A DNA stretch of 64,000 bases from Azoarcus sp031546845 (GCA_031546845.1 JAVBJT010000030.1:44398-108397); one strand, 5' to 3'; counted from the first letter of the stretch, positions 53,144-64,000 are shown. Numbers and translations: made by a program. The notes: generated from the sequence alone by a model not told the origin.

Positions 53144-53160
53144 GACGCGCGAAGCAAGCC

Positions 53161-53192
53161 TTGAAAAAACGACGCCGGGTTGCCCCCGGCGT
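53161..53192 (-). terminator. Rho-independent terminator of the PBP7-type gene
   Basis: An 8-bp stem (ACGCCGGG / CCCGGCGT, 53072-type arms at 53172-53179 and 53185-53192) with a 5-base loop. On the minus strand it is followed by CGTTTTTTC, so it terminates the gene that ends at 53244. Confidence 0.85.
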
Positions 53193-53243
53193 TGCGTTCG
53201 GCAGTGCGCCAAACGCATTCGTTCGATCCGCGCCCCCGCGCTT

Positions 53244-54281
53244 TCAACTGGCATGCATTTTTGCCGCCGCCGCCATGTGCTGGATGATGGCCGTATCGAG
53301 CCATTTGCGCACGCGCTGGGCGTCGGCCGTGCGGGTGTAGCGGCCGTTTGAATCCATCAGCACGATCACCATCGGTTGCCGATGCACCCACGCCTGCATC
53401 ACGAGGCAGCGGCCGGCCTCGCTGATGTAGCCGGTTTTGGATACGCTGATTTCCCAGTCCGGATTGCCCACCAGTGCGTTGGTGTTCTTGAAGTGCAGCG
53501 TGCGGCTGCCAATATCCACTTCACGTTCGGATGTGGTGGAGAATTCGCGGATCAGCGGATAGGTTGCAGCGGCGGTGACCATCCGCGCCAGGTCGCGCGG
53601 GCTGGAAACGTTGTTGGGATTCAGCCCGGTACTGTCGTGAAAGCGGGTGTCGGACAGTTCGAGCAGGCGGGCTTTCACGTTCATCGCTTCGACGAAGGCG
53701 GGAAATCCACCGGGATAATGGTGTGCCAGCGCCGAGGCGGCGCGGTTTTCCGACGACATCAGCGCCAGATGCAGCATTTCCTCGCGGGTTAGCCGGGTAC
53801 CGATGGTGAGCCGCGAACTGGTGCCCTTGAGCATGTCGACATTGGCTTCGGTGATGGTCAACTCTTCTTTCAGGCTTTGCCCGGCTTCGAGTACGACCAT
53901 CGCGGTCATTAGCTTGGTGATCGAGGCGATCGGCAGTATCGATGCGCTGTTGCGTTCGAGCAGAACCTGGCCGGTGGCCTGGTTGGCGACGTAAAACGCG
54001 GCGGAGCGTAGTTGCGGGTTGCCGTGGGTGTCGAGAACTAGCGCGCCGTCGTCGTCATCGTCCGCGTCTCGTAGAGAGCGCTTGAGCGATACTTTTTTCG
54101 CGGCGGGTTTTGCCACTGTTTTTACTGCCGGCTTGGTGGCCGTCACAGCGGGCTTTTTTACTGCCGGCTTGGCGGTAGCCTTGCTGGTTTTGGTGGAGGC
54201 CGTCGCGGCGGCAGCGGTGTTCCAGCCCGGCTGCATAAACAGCAGACCGAGCAGGATGATGAAAAGGGCGCGTGAGTTCAT
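53244..54281 (-). CDS. pbpG: D-alanyl-D-alanine endopeptidase, PBP7 type
   Basis: A 345-residue serine penicillin-binding protein. The signal peptide is at 1-26, then a Lys/Ala/Pro-rich linker (about 27-68) and an acidic DADDDDD stretch. The catalytic domain has SITK (Ser120, Lys123), SSEN in LMSSENRAAS, and KTG in VSKTGYIS. It cleaves D-Ala-meso-DAP cross-links in peptidoglycan. The linker is longer than in E. coli PbpG and may let it reach across the periplasm. Start ATG 54281; own terminator at 53161-53192. Confidence 0.92.
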   Translation of the reverse strand: MNSRALFIILLGLLFMQPGWNTAAAATASTKTSKATAKPAVKKPAVTATKPAVKTVAKPAAKKVSLKRSLRDADDDDDGALVLDTHGNPQLRSAAFYVANQATGQVLLERNSASILPIASITKLMTAMVVLEAGQSLKEELTITEANVDMLKGTSSRLTIGTRLTREEMLHLALMSSENRAASALAHHYPGGFPAFVEAMNVKARLLELSDTRFHDSTGLNPNNVSSPRDLARMVTAAATYPLIREFSTTSEREVDIGSRTLHFKNTNALVGNPDWEISVSKTGYISEAGRCLVMQAWVHRQPMVIVLMDSNGRYTRTADAQRVRKWLDTAIIQHMAAAAKMHAS

Positions 54282-54423
54282 CGGTGGCGGCTGAGCAAGT
54301 CCTGTTGTTTTTAATTCTCAACGAAAATAAGAAGATATCAAGTCTTTTTAAAGTTCTTTCGAGAAATAAAACCTATCTCCGCCACGCAGGTCATGTGCGG
54401 CATGGCGCACATACCCGCCTCTA

Positions 54424-54464
54424 TCGTGCCGGCGTGGCAGAGTTTAACAGCCTTGCCGGCACGA
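54424..54464. repeat. 10-bp inverted repeat downstream of maeB
   Basis: Arms 54424-54433 and 54455-54464 are exact reverse complements (TCGTGCCGGC) separated by 21 bases. It lies just after the minus-strand maeB stop. No T tract follows on either strand, so it is a possible mRNA-end stabiliser rather than a clear terminator. Confidence 0.5.
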
Positions 54465-54485
54465 CCGGAGTGAACCTGTTCTCGC

Positions 54486-56762
<2,277 letters not shown>

Positions 56763-57152
56763 GGCTGGGTTCCGTATGTTCGTTGTGCGATCTGGTTGTG
56801 ATTGTGCCCGGCGCGGTGCGGCCTGTTGGGCCGGGGTGCGGCGCTAAAGGTAACACCGCGCGGCGCTCTCTGCGTTATGTCGTGCAAAAGGCCGTATTGT
56901 TGTAGAACGGTTGCGGAACGTCCGCCGCGTGCAAAAGTTGGTAACGGGCAAGCCGGCGTTTTCGTCGTGCCGGTGAGCGTGGCATAATATTAAGCTTTCG
57001 CCGGCAGTGAGTTGCTCGGGGATGTTCCTATTATCTCCCCGCCTCTTTTGCGATTGGCGCGGCAGGCAAGGACCGGATTCCGGTTTTCGAGCCCGTTGGC
57101 GCCGTGTCGGCGAAGATGGGTTTCGCATCCGCAATCTGGAGAGCTTTGCGCC
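56763..57152. other. Non-coding spacer between divergent maeB and pckG
   Basis: About 390 bases holding both promoters. CATAAT at 56983-56988 is a possible -10 for pckG, but its -35 is weak. I see no RNA gene or repeat. Confidence 0.45.
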
Positions 57153-58997
57153 ATGAATCAACGTTTTTCCGACGCGGCGATCGCCGCCGCTCCCGGCTAC
57201 ATCCGCCATGAAGGTTTGAAGAAGTGGGTGGCGGAAATCGCCGCGCTCACCGAGCCCGACCGGGTGGTTTGGTGCGACGGCTCCGAAGAGGAGTACAACC
57301 GGTTGTGCGCCGAAATGGTCGCGTCCGGCATGCTCATCAAGCTCAACCCGGAAAAGCGCAAGAATTCCTATCTCGCGTGGTCCGACCCGTCGGATGTTGC
57401 CCGCGTCGAGGATCGCACCTTCATCTGCTCGCAAAACGCCGCCGACGCCGGCCCGACCAACAATTGGGAAGCCCCGGATGTCATGCGCAAGACCCTGAAC
57501 GATCTGTTCAAGGGCTGCATGCGCGGGCGCACGATGTACGTCATCCCGTTTTCCATGGGGCCGCTCGGCAGCCCCATCGCCCACATCGGCGTGGAAATTT
57601 CCGATAGCCCCTACGTGGTGACAAACATGCGCACGATGACGCGCATGGGCCGCGCGGTGTGCGACGTGCTCGGCACGAACGGCGAGTTCGTTCCCTGCGT
57701 GCATAGCGTCGGCGCGCCGCTGGCGCATGGCGAGAAGGACAGCCGCTGGCCGTGCAACCCGACCACCAAGTACATCGTCCACTATCCGGAAACGCGCGAA
57801 ATCTGGTCCTACGGCTCCGGCTATGGCGGTAATGCGCTGCTTGGCAAGAAGTGCTTCGCGCTGCGCATCGCCTCCACCATGGCGCGCGACGAAGGCTGGT
57901 TGGCCGAGCACATGCTGATTCTTGGCGTCGAATCGCCCGACGGGGAAAAAACCTACGTTGCCGCCGCGTTCCCCTCGGCCTGCGGCAAGACCAACTTCGC
58001 CATGCTGATTCCGCCCAAGAGCTTCAACGGCTGGAAGATCTACACCGTTGGCGACGACATTGCCTGGATCAAGCCGGGCAAGGATGGCAAGTTCTACGCC
58101 ATCAACCCCGAATCCGGCTATTTCGGCGTGGCCCCCGGCACGTCGGAAAAAACCAACTTCAACGCCATGGCGACGTTGAAGGAAAACATCATCTTCACCA
58201 ACTGCGCGCTGACCGACGACGGCGACGTGTGGTGGGAAGGCATGAGCAAGGAAGCGCCCGCGCACCTCATCGATTGGCAAGGCAAGGACTGGACGCCCGA
58301 GATCGCCAAGGAAACCGGGCGCAAGGCCGCGCACCCGAATGCCCGCTTCACCGCGCCGGCCAGCCAGTGCCCGTCGATTGATCCGAACTGGGAAGACCCG
58401 GCCGGCGTGCCCATTTCCGCCTTCATCTTCGGCGGCCGCCGTGCCACCACGGTGCCGCTGGTGTATCAGGCGTTCAACTGGAATTTCGGTGTTTACATGG
58501 CCGCCACGCTCGGCTCCGAAACCACCGCTGCCGCCTTTGGCGCGCAGGGCGTGGTGCGCCGCGATCCGTTCGCCATGCTGCCGTTCTGCGGCTACCACAT
58601 GGGCGATTACTTCAACCATTGGCTGAAGATGGGCCACGTGGTCGAGCAGACGCCGAAGATTTTCTGCGTGAACTGGTTCCGCATGAACGAGAAGGGCGAA
58701 TTCATGTGGCCCGGCTTCAGCGAAAACATGCGTGTGCTCAAGTGGGTTGTCGACCGCGTGCGAGGCCGCGTTGCCGCCAAGGAAACCGCCCTGGGCTGGA
58801 TGCCGAAGTTCGAGGACATCGATTGGGACGGCTCCGAAGTCACCGCCGAGGAATTCGCCGCGCTGACCAGCGTCGACGCCGAAGCGTGGAAGAAAGAACT
58901 TGAACTGCACAAGGAATGGTTCGACAAGCTGCAGGATCGTCTGCCGCGTCAGCTCGTGCTCAAGCGCGAGATGTTCGAGCTGGCCATGTCGATCTGA
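57153..58997 (+). CDS. pckG: Phosphoenolpyruvate carboxykinase (GTP)
   Basis: A 614-residue GTP-dependent PEPCK starting at ATG 57153, with TGGAGAG upstream. The kinase loop is AAFPSACGKTNFAML, with VGDDIAWIKPG, FIFGGRRATTVPLV and the nucleotide-specific NWFRMNEKGEF. It converts oxaloacetate to PEP in gluconeogenesis. That fits growth on aromatic acids and lactate, whose routes in this window feed acetyl-CoA and pyruvate. Full length and intact. Confidence 0.97.
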   Translation: MNQRFSDAAIAAAPGYIRHEGLKKWVAEIAALTEPDRVVWCDGSEEEYNRLCAEMVASGMLIKLNPEKRKNSYLAWSDPSDVARVEDRTFICSQNAADAGPTNNWEAPDVMRKTLNDLFKGCMRGRTMYVIPFSMGPLGSPIAHIGVEISDSPYVVTNMRTMTRMGRAVCDVLGTNGEFVPCVHSVGAPLAHGEKDSRWPCNPTTKYIVHYPETREIWSYGSGYGGNALLGKKCFALRIASTMARDEGWLAEHMLILGVESPDGEKTYVAAAFPSACGKTNFAMLIPPKSFNGWKIYTVGDDIAWIKPGKDGKFYAINPESGYFGVAPGTSEKTNFNAMATLKENIIFTNCALTDDGDVWWEGMSKEAPAHLIDWQGKDWTPEIAKETGRKAAHPNARFTAPASQCPSIDPNWEDPAGVPISAFIFGGRRATTVPLVYQAFNWNFGVYMAATLGSETTAAAFGAQGVVRRDPFAMLPFCGYHMGDYFNHWLKMGHVVEQTPKIFCVNWFRMNEKGEFMWPGFSENMRVLKWVVDRVRGRVAAKETALGWMPKFEDIDWDGSEVTAEEFAALTSVDAEAWKKELELHKEWFDKLQDRLPRQLVLKREMFELAMSI

Positions 58998-59039
58998 CTT
59001 TGGTCTGGCTCGGCTTCGACAGCCGGGCAGGATGATGGG

Positions 59040-59072
59040 AAAAGCGCCGCGCGTCGGCGCTTTTCTTTTTTT
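59040..59072 (+). terminator. Rho-independent terminator of pckG
   Basis: A perfect 10-bp stem (AAAAGCGCCG / CGGCGCTTTT) with a 5-base loop is followed by CTTTTTTT. It lies 42 bases after the pckG stop. Confidence 0.93.
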
Positions 59073-59117
59073 GCGGGCGGTGCGATAGCGTTACCGTGCG
59101 CCGCCAAGGAGAAACCG

Positions 59118-60308
59118 ATGACCGCGCTTCCGCCCACGTTCCCGCTTGCGCGCCGTTGCGCCGATATCCAGCCTTTTCACGTCATGGAATTGTTGCGCCG
59201 CGCGCATGAATTGCAGGCGCAGGGGCGCGACATCATTCACATGGAAGTCGGCGAGCCGGATTTCCCCACGCCAGCACCGGTTGTCGAAGCAGCCAACCGC
59301 TTCCTTGCCGGCGGTGAGGTACGTTACACCCCAGCGCTGGGCCTGCCCCAGCTACGCGAAGCCATTGCGCGCTTCTATCGCGACCGTTTCGGCGCCGACG
59401 TGGCGCCCGAGCGTATCGTCATCACCGCCGGTGCGTCCGGTGCATTGATGTTGGCGCTGGCGGTGACAACCGATCCCGGCGATGAATGGCTCCTACCCGA
59501 TCCAGGGTATCCGTCCAACCGCCATCTCGTGCGCGGTTTCGAGGGTGTCGCCCGGGCATTGCCGGTCGATGCCGGCAGCCGCTATCAACCTACCGCGGCG
59601 CAGGTCGACGCGGCGTGGACGGCAGGCACACGCGGCCTGATGGTGGCCACGCCCGCCAATCCCACCGGTACGCTGCTGAGCGCGGATGAGTTGGCGGCGT
59701 TACATGGGGTGATTCGCCGGCGCGGCGGCTGCTTGTTGGTGGATGAGATCTACCAAGGGCTCATCTATGGCGCCGATGCCTCCACGGTGCTGTCGCAGCC
59801 GGCGCTTGGCGCGGCTGGCGACGTGTTCGTGGTGAACAGTTTTTCCAAGTATTTCGGCATGACCGGCTGGCGGCTAGGTTGGTTGGTGGCGCCGCAGGCG
59901 TATGTGCGCGAGATCGAAAAGCTCGCCCAGCATTTTTTCATTGCGCCTTCCACACCCGCGCAGCACGCCGCGCTTGCCGCTTTCGTGCCGGCCACGCTCG
60001 ATATCCTGGAAGAGCGCCGGAGCGAATTCGCCGCCCGCCGCGATACGCTGCTGCCCGCGCTACGCGACATCGGCTTTACCGTGGCCACCGAGCCGCAAGG
60101 CGCGTTCTACATCTATGCCGATATCGCGGCCTTGGCCGACGACAGCGAGCGGCTGGCGAGTCGCTTGATCGAGGAAGCCGGCGTGGCGACCACGCCGGGC
60201 CTGGATTTTGGCCACCACCTGCCGCGCCGCCACCTGCGCATGGCTTACACCACGAGCCGCGAGCGTTTGCGCGAAGCCGTGGAGCGAATCGCGCGCGTGT
60301 TGCGGTAA
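59118..60308 (+). CDS. PLP-dependent class I/II aminotransferase
   Basis: A 396-residue fold-type I aminotransferase. MEVGEPDFPTP, ANPTGTLLS, LVDEIYQGLIYG and NSFSKYFGMTGWRLGW carry the substrate, cofactor and Schiff-base Lys (about residue 243) positions, with a C-terminal Arg in HLRMAYTTSR. Family members act on aspartate, aromatic or branched-chain amino acids; the specificity is not evident. AAGGAG lies before ATG 59118. It is alone between the pckG terminator and a convergent gene. Confidence 0.9.
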   Translation: MTALPPTFPLARRCADIQPFHVMELLRRAHELQAQGRDIIHMEVGEPDFPTPAPVVEAANRFLAGGEVRYTPALGLPQLREAIARFYRDRFGADVAPERIVITAGASGALMLALAVTTDPGDEWLLPDPGYPSNRHLVRGFEGVARALPVDAGSRYQPTAAQVDAAWTAGTRGLMVATPANPTGTLLSADELAALHGVIRRRGGCLLVDEIYQGLIYGADASTVLSQPALGAAGDVFVVNSFSKYFGMTGWRLGWLVAPQAYVREIEKLAQHFFIAPSTPAQHAALAAFVPATLDILEERRSEFAARRDTLLPALRDIGFTVATEPQGAFYIYADIAALADDSERLASRLIEEAGVATTPGLDFGHHLPRRHLRMAYTTSRERLREAVERIARVLR

Positions 60309-60340
60309 TGTCGTAAGGTGGCTTGGCGCGGTTGGGGGCG

Positions 60341-61048
60341 TCAGGCGCCGGCCATCGAAATTTGCTGTGTTGCCGCTATTTGCCGGGTTGCCGCCACCAG
60401 GCGCTGCTTCAGCGCCAGCACCTTGCGCGCGTAACCCGCGTTGGGGTCGCCCACCGCGCCGCCATAGTATTGCAATGCGGCTTGCAGGCTGCCGTAGCGG
60501 CGCAGCCCTTCGCGCAGGACTTCGGTGCCGACTTGCACGTTCAACGCCGGGTCGAACAGGGCATCCTCATCGTAGGCAGCGCCGATCTTGTCCTTGTGAA
60601 AGCGGGGAATGACCTGCATCAGCCCTTGCGCGCCAAACGAGCTCTCGGCAAAGGGGTTGAAGCGCGATTCGATGGCCATTACCGCGACGATCAGCAACGG
60701 ATCGATGTCCGCATCGCGTCCCGCGGCCTCGGCGGCGGCGAGCACCGGCTCCAGCGCGACCGTGGAAACGTTGTAGCGGCGTGCGATCCAGTCGCGCGCG
60801 CGCTCCATTTCGGCCGACAGCAGCGGCACCGTTTCGACTTTGCTAGGCGGTGTAACAGCCGCGACGACCGGCTTCGCGCCCAGGCCCAAACCCAGGTCGT
60901 CCAGATTGACCGCCGTTACTCTGATGCTGGCGGTGGTGAGTACGGCAATGGTAACGAAACCCGCTACGAGCAGGCTGCCGTGTGTGAGGTGAAGAAGAAA
61001 GGCGCCCGCGCGATGTGCGAAGCGTTGCTTTGAAGTTGCGTGGGGCAT
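60341..61048 (-). CDS. Lytic transglycosylase, SLT domain
   Basis: A 235-residue protein with GGAGG before ATG 61048. One N-terminal membrane segment (HLTHGSLLVAGFVTIAVLTT) anchors it. The SLT/goose-lysozyme-like domain has the catalytic Glu in MAIESRFNPFAESSFG near residue 125, QGLMQVIPRFH and LQYYGGAVGDPNAGYARKV. It cuts peptidoglycan glycan strands to form 1,6-anhydro ends. It is monocistronic and preceded by a long leader region. Confidence 0.93.
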   Translation of the reverse strand: MPHATSKQRFAHRAGAFLLHLTHGSLLVAGFVTIAVLTTASIRVTAVNLDDLGLGLGAKPVVAAVTPPSKVETVPLLSAEMERARDWIARRYNVSTVALEPVLAAAEAAGRDADIDPLLIVAVMAIESRFNPFAESSFGAQGLMQVIPRFHKDKIGAAYDEDALFDPALNVQVGTEVLREGLRRYGSLQAALQYYGGAVGDPNAGYARKVLALKQRLVAATRQIAATQQISMAGA

Positions 61049-61463
61049 GGAGTCCTCCGTGCTGTGGCCGGAGCATTCGCGGGGTTCTGCCGTCCCGGTC
61101 GGGTGGCGGATGTCACCGCCGAGGTCGGGCGGGGAAGGAACGCGGGGTGGCGGATAGTCCAGCCCGCGGCGCGAGGTGCTCGGTCGCCAGTAGTAGGTAA
61201 CGACCCGCCGCCGCAACCAGACAGCGGGCCTCGTGGTGCGAGCGTTCGTGAAGATGTGCTGCCTTCGCTGGAAGGCCGGCACCGCACCGGTGTAGGAATA
61301 AAAAATGCTGCAGTGCAGCGGAGGCGGATTCTATGGAGGCGAGTGGCGCTTGTCAAAACGCCCCCTGTGGTTTTTTTGTCTGTCATATAAGCCGTAAAGG
61401 GCGCGAATGAGCCGCCCTACCCCGCTAGAATGCGCCGTTCACGGTATCGGCTACGGGTTTTCC
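61049..61463. other. Non-coding spacer before the lytic transglycosylase and beta-helix genes
   Basis: About 415 bases between divergent genes. It is very GC-rich for some 250 bases on the transglycosylase side, then AT-richer around 61290-61390. I considered a structured RNA leader here but recognise no riboswitch motif. Confidence 0.45.
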
Positions 61464-62630
61464 ATGTGCGCGTTACGCCTTTGTTTCTGTTCGTTTCTGC
61501 TCGGTGTGTCCGCAGTGGTATCGGCGGCGACGCTACGCGTTGGGCCGGGTGAGGTTTACGCGCGCATCGCGCAGGCCGCGCAGGCCGCGCGGGATGGCGA
61601 TACGGTGGAAATCGCGGAAGGCGAATACCGGGGCGATGTCGCCGTGTGGATGCAAAAACGCCTCGCTATCCGCGGTCTGGGCGCGGGCGCGGTGCTGGTG
61701 GCCGATGGCCGCAGCGCCGAAGGCAAGGCAATCTGGGTGATCCGCGATGGCGATTTCAGCATCGACAACATCGAATTTCGCGGCGCCCGCGTGGCGGATC
61801 GCAACGGCGCGGGCATCCGCTTCGAGCGCGGCCGGCTGCGGGTAACGAATTGCCGCTTCCACGACAACCAGACAGGCATTCTGACTTCGAATTTCGCCGA
61901 CGCCGAATTGATTGTCGAGGACAGCGAATTTTCCCATGCGCCCAATGACGACCGGCTTCTGCCCCACCTGCTCTACGCCGGCCGGATTGCGCGCCTGAGC
62001 GTTACCGGCAGCTATTTTCACCACGGCTACCGGGGCCACCTGCTGAAATCGCGCGCGCGCGATAATCATATTCTGTACAACCGCCTCGACGATGGCGCGG
62101 ACGGCCGGGCGTCCTACGAACTGGAATTCCCCAACGGCGGCACGGCGGTGGTGGTTGGCAACGTCATCGGGCAAGGGCGCAACACCGGCAACGCCACGCT
62201 GGTGTCCTACGGCGCGGAAAAATCGATCTGGCCGGATAACCGGCTCTATCTAGCGTTCAACACCCTGATCGACCGGCGGCATTCCGGCGGGCGCTTTTTG
62301 CGCGTGTGGCGGACGTACTTCCCGCAGGGCGTCGAGCTTGCCGCCGTCAACAATCTGCTGATCGGCTCCGGCACGCTTGACGTTGCGGAAAACGGAGCGG
62401 GGGCCGATTTCGCCAGCCATAACGCGCGCGTTCGCATGGGGCAGGCACCCGCGCCACCCGACTACAGGCTACCGGCGGATTCGCCGCTACGCGGGCGGGT
62501 GTTGCCACCGGAGGAAACGCCCGCCCCCGACCTCGCGCCAACGCGGGAATTCGTCGCCCCGCACGGCACCCGCCCGCTTGTCGCCGTGCGGCGTTGGACG
62601 CCGGGAGCGATGCAGGCCGAGGCAAGATGA
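61464..62630 (+). CDS. Exported right-handed parallel beta-helix protein
   Basis: A 388-residue protein. I start it at ATG 61464 (signal peptide MCALRLCFCSFLLGVSAVVS); ATG 61407 is possible. The mature part has the repeating beta-helix pattern (KRLAIRGLGAGAVLVADG, FSIDNIEFRGARVADRNGAG, RLRVTNCRFHDNQTGILTSN), as in pectate-lyase-like proteins and right-handed beta-helix proteins such as alginate epimerases/lyases. No catalytic residues can be assigned. It may bind or act on a polysaccharide in the envelope. Confidence 0.85.
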   Translation: MCALRLCFCSFLLGVSAVVSAATLRVGPGEVYARIAQAAQAARDGDTVEIAEGEYRGDVAVWMQKRLAIRGLGAGAVLVADGRSAEGKAIWVIRDGDFSIDNIEFRGARVADRNGAGIRFERGRLRVTNCRFHDNQTGILTSNFADAELIVEDSEFSHAPNDDRLLPHLLYAGRIARLSVTGSYFHHGYRGHLLKSRARDNHILYNRLDDGADGRASYELEFPNGGTAVVVGNVIGQGRNTGNATLVSYGAEKSIWPDNRLYLAFNTLIDRRHSGGRFLRVWRTYFPQGVELAAVNNLLIGSGTLDVAENGAGADFASHNARVRMGQAPAPPDYRLPADSPLRGRVLPPEETPAPDLAPTREFVAPHGTRPLVAVRRWTPGAMQAEAR

Positions 62631-62710
62631 CATGAAATGGCCGCGAAATTTTGTGAAGCCAAGGTCAATGGGCGTTTTTCATCACTGCCTATCACTGTGC
62701 CAATCACAGG

Positions 62711-62770
62711 GTCGGGTCCTAGCGGACCAACAAAGTCCAGTGAATTAGTCCTGGCATGGGCATAAGTATG
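62711..62770 (-). pseudogene. Possible decayed Rhs tip
   Basis: The minus strand encodes TYAHARTNSLDFVGPLGPD, close to the Rhs consensus YxYxxNNPLDFxDPLGxD. The frame around it contains no further Rhs sequence and the usual Asp is Gly. It lies 120 bases downstream of the Sel1 gene and the Rhs gene on the same strand, so it looks like a discarded alternative C-terminus. Confidence 0.45.
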
Positions 62771-62889
62771 ACCTTGCTGGCCTTGCCTCTGCTCCACCCA
62801 CCCCATAGCTGAGGCAGTCAGACTACCTTTCCTTGTTTGTATTGAACCACTTATCAGCAAGGGATACGTATTTCAAGGACAAGGTCAGT

Positions 62890-63375
62890 TCACGCCCTCT
62901 TTAGCTTGGAGAGCAGTTTCTCAGCTTCCTCACGTTCATCTTCAACGATGTATTTGGACGCAACTGCTTCGGAGAGATATTGCAATGCACGCTTTCTGCT
63001 GATGCTTGAGTTTTGGTTCGAATAGATTTTCCCTAATTCATAAGCGGCTGATCCATCGCCTTGCGCATAGGCCTTTTCAAACCAGAATTTTGAGCGCCTG
63101 ATATTCCCAGCATCACGAAACCACATGCCAAGATTGAGGCAGCCCGCCAGATTATCCTGCATGGCTGCACGTCGGTACCACGCATATGCGCTCGCGGTAT
63201 CTTTCCTCACCCCGATCCCATGATCAAAGAAATAGCCAATGCTATTGAAGGCATCCTTCTCTCCATTTTTTGCTGCAGCTAGAAAGAGCTCAAATGCACG
63301 CCTCTCATCTCCCATATCCCATGCTTGATTAGCTGCGTCAAAGAAACTAACACATTCGCTCTTTTTCTTTTCCAT
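62890..63375 (-). CDS. Sel1-repeat protein, possible Rhs immunity protein
   Basis: A 161-residue protein made of Sel1-like (TPR-type) repeats: AFNSIGYFFDHGIGVRKDTA, AGCLNLGMWFRDAGN and AYELGKIYSNQNSSISRKRA, with the A..LG..Y..G.GV pattern. No signal peptide. It starts 13 bases after the Rhs gene ends. Small genes right after Rhs tips often encode immunity proteins to the C-terminal toxin, so that is the best guess. AT-richer than the metabolic genes to the left. Confidence 0.75.
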   Translation of the reverse strand: MEKKKSECVSFFDAANQAWDMGDERRAFELFLAAAKNGEKDAFNSIGYFFDHGIGVRKDTASAYAWYRRAAMQDNLAGCLNLGMWFRDAGNIRRSKFWFEKAYAQGDGSAAYELGKIYSNQNSSISRKRALQYLSEAVASKYIVEDEREEAEKLLSKLKRA

Positions 63376-63388
63376 ACAAATCTCTTGC

Positions 63389-64000
63389 CTATTTAGTCCA
63401 ATCAGCCGGTTTTGCCTTTTCTACCTTTTTCCCGGTTTGGAAGTCTTTACAAATAATTTTATTGGGGTCCGTTGGGTGATTATTGCAGTGCTTGTACGGG
63501 GTGTCTGTACCCTGGCCTGATGACCCCCCCGTGGCGCCACGCTCTCCACGTCCTCGACTTTCCATGCACCAATCGACAAATTCCGAGATCCAGCTTGGCC
63601 AAAAGGGCTGACTAGGTCGTTCTAGATCCCGCACCAGGGAGTCCACCGAGTTCGGATTGTTATAACCTCCCCCGCGCCCCATGCCAGCCGCCCCGGCGCC
63701 AAACCCACTCGAGGCCGCTCCTGCGCCCGCACCTGCGCCAGATGGCGGCGGTACCATCTGTAGTCCGTCTGGATCGGTATAGCTGACCGGATTGTTTTCA
63801 ACGTAGGTGTAGGTATTAATCCCCCCCTCCAACCCAATCGGATCAGAAGAGATATACCTCCCCGTCTGCGAATCGAAATACCGGTTGTAGTTGTAATGCA
63901 GCCTGGACTCCGCATCGAAGTACTGCCCGGCGAATCTGAGGTTTAGCGTAAAGGCTTGCCCGTCCCCGTCAGGGTCTTCATTGGGTGTTGTCTCCCCGAA
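63389..64000 (-). CDS. C-terminal part of an Rhs-family protein (5' end outside the window)
   Basis: The frame is open from the right edge to the stop at 63389. The visible N-terminal portion is the conserved Rhs core end: FAGQYFDAESRLHYNYNRYF, RYISSDPIGLEGGINTYTYV and NNPVSYTDPDGL. After that signature come about 125 residues of variable C-terminus. It starts Gly/Ala-rich (GAGAGAGAASSGFGAGAAGM), then polar with KHCNNHP and CKDFQTGKK. By analogy with polymorphic toxins this tail would be a secreted effector domain, but I recognise no toxin fold. It could equally be a degenerate tip. Confidence 0.85.
   Translation of the reverse strand, partial: FGETTPNEDPDGDGQAFTLNLRFAGQYFDAESRLHYNYNRYFDSQTGRYISSDPIGLEGGINTYTYVENNPVSYTDPDGLQMVPPPSGAGAGAGAASSGFGAGAAGMGRGGGYNNPNSVDSLVRDLERPSQPFWPSWISEFVDWCMESRGRGERGATGGSSGQGTDTPYKHCNNHPTDPNKIICKDFQTGKKVEKAKPADWTK

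Noticed and set aside
54424..54464. Intrinsic terminator for maeB
   Set aside because: The stem is perfect, but the loop is 21 bases and no T run follows on the minus strand.
61049..61407. Structured RNA or riboswitch upstream of the lytic transglycosylase
   Set aside because: The region is GC-rich and could fold, but I find none of the conserved motifs of c-di-GMP, ydaO, 6S or RNase P RNAs.

Overview
The window is GC-rich chromosomal DNA, probably from a betaproteobacterium of the Rhodocyclales or a close relative. This is an inference from three things: a TPP-riboswitch thiDC unit, a PEP-CTERM protein, and an aerobic CoA-dependent 2-aminobenzoyl-CoA pathway of the Azoarcus type. I see no rRNA, tRNA, CRISPR array, complete insertion sequence or replication origin.

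Layout. 0-6.6 kb: an exported carbonic-anhydrase-like protein that has lost its zinc ligands, the TPP riboswitch with thiD-thiC, a PEP-CTERM protein and an M48 peptidase. 7-17 kb: a SWIM/SNF2 helicase, an OmpA-type lipoprotein, a CrcB fluoride channel, a small membrane protein, a lipoprotein that fuses a polysaccharide deacetylase, a caspase-like protease and TPRs, and glnS. 17-24.4 kb: a MacAB-like efflux operon (adaptor, ATPase, two FtsX-type permeases). It is interrupted between ATPase and permeases by a block with a 26-bp direct repeat, Rhs tip fragments, a transglutaminase-like protein, an AT-richer Tat-signal protein and a FlK-like thioesterase. 24.3-25.9 kb: an FNR/Anr box before a small Cys-rich protein, then an RluF-type pseudouridine synthase.

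26.2-48.0 kb is the centrepiece: 18 catabolic or regulatory genes on one strand in three transcription units. Unit 1 (26.3-39.9 kb) has a 2-oxoacid:ferredoxin oxidoreductase (iorAB), a complete Rieske oxygenase (reductase, alpha, beta), an acyl-CoA ligase, a thiolase-fold protein without catalytic Cys/His, a DUF35 zinc ribbon fused to a defective SDR, a cyclase/isatin-hydrolase-family enzyme, an SDR and a periplasmic binding protein. Unit 2 is a MarR regulator. Unit 3 (40.8-48.0 kb) has a 2-aminobenzoyl-CoA monooxygenase/reductase, beta-oxidation enzymes, glutaryl-CoA dehydrogenase, a thioesterase and RidA. A shared 12-bp palindrome (TTCAT-N2-ATGAA) lies before each unit, with one mismatch at the first. 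My working model is aerobic catabolism of indole-3-acetate or a related indole. The Rieske enzyme makes a 3-hydroxy-2-oxindole-3-acetate, the ligase adds CoA, the thiolase-fold/DUF35 pair splits it by retro-aldol into isatin and acetyl-CoA, the hydrolase opens isatin to isatinate, IorAB converts isatinate directly to 2-aminobenzoyl-CoA, and unit 3 carries that to glutaryl-CoA and acetyl-CoA. The order of chemistry is inference; the gene families are visible in the sequence.

48-62.6 kb is ordinary metabolism: a Na+/H+ antiporter-like protein, lutABC with a divergent IclR regulator, PBP7-type endopeptidase, maeB, pckG, an aminotransferase, a lytic transglycosylase and an exported beta-helix protein. 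62.7-64 kb is accessory: a decayed Rhs scrap, a Sel1-repeat protein and the C-terminus of an Rhs protein that runs off the right edge.
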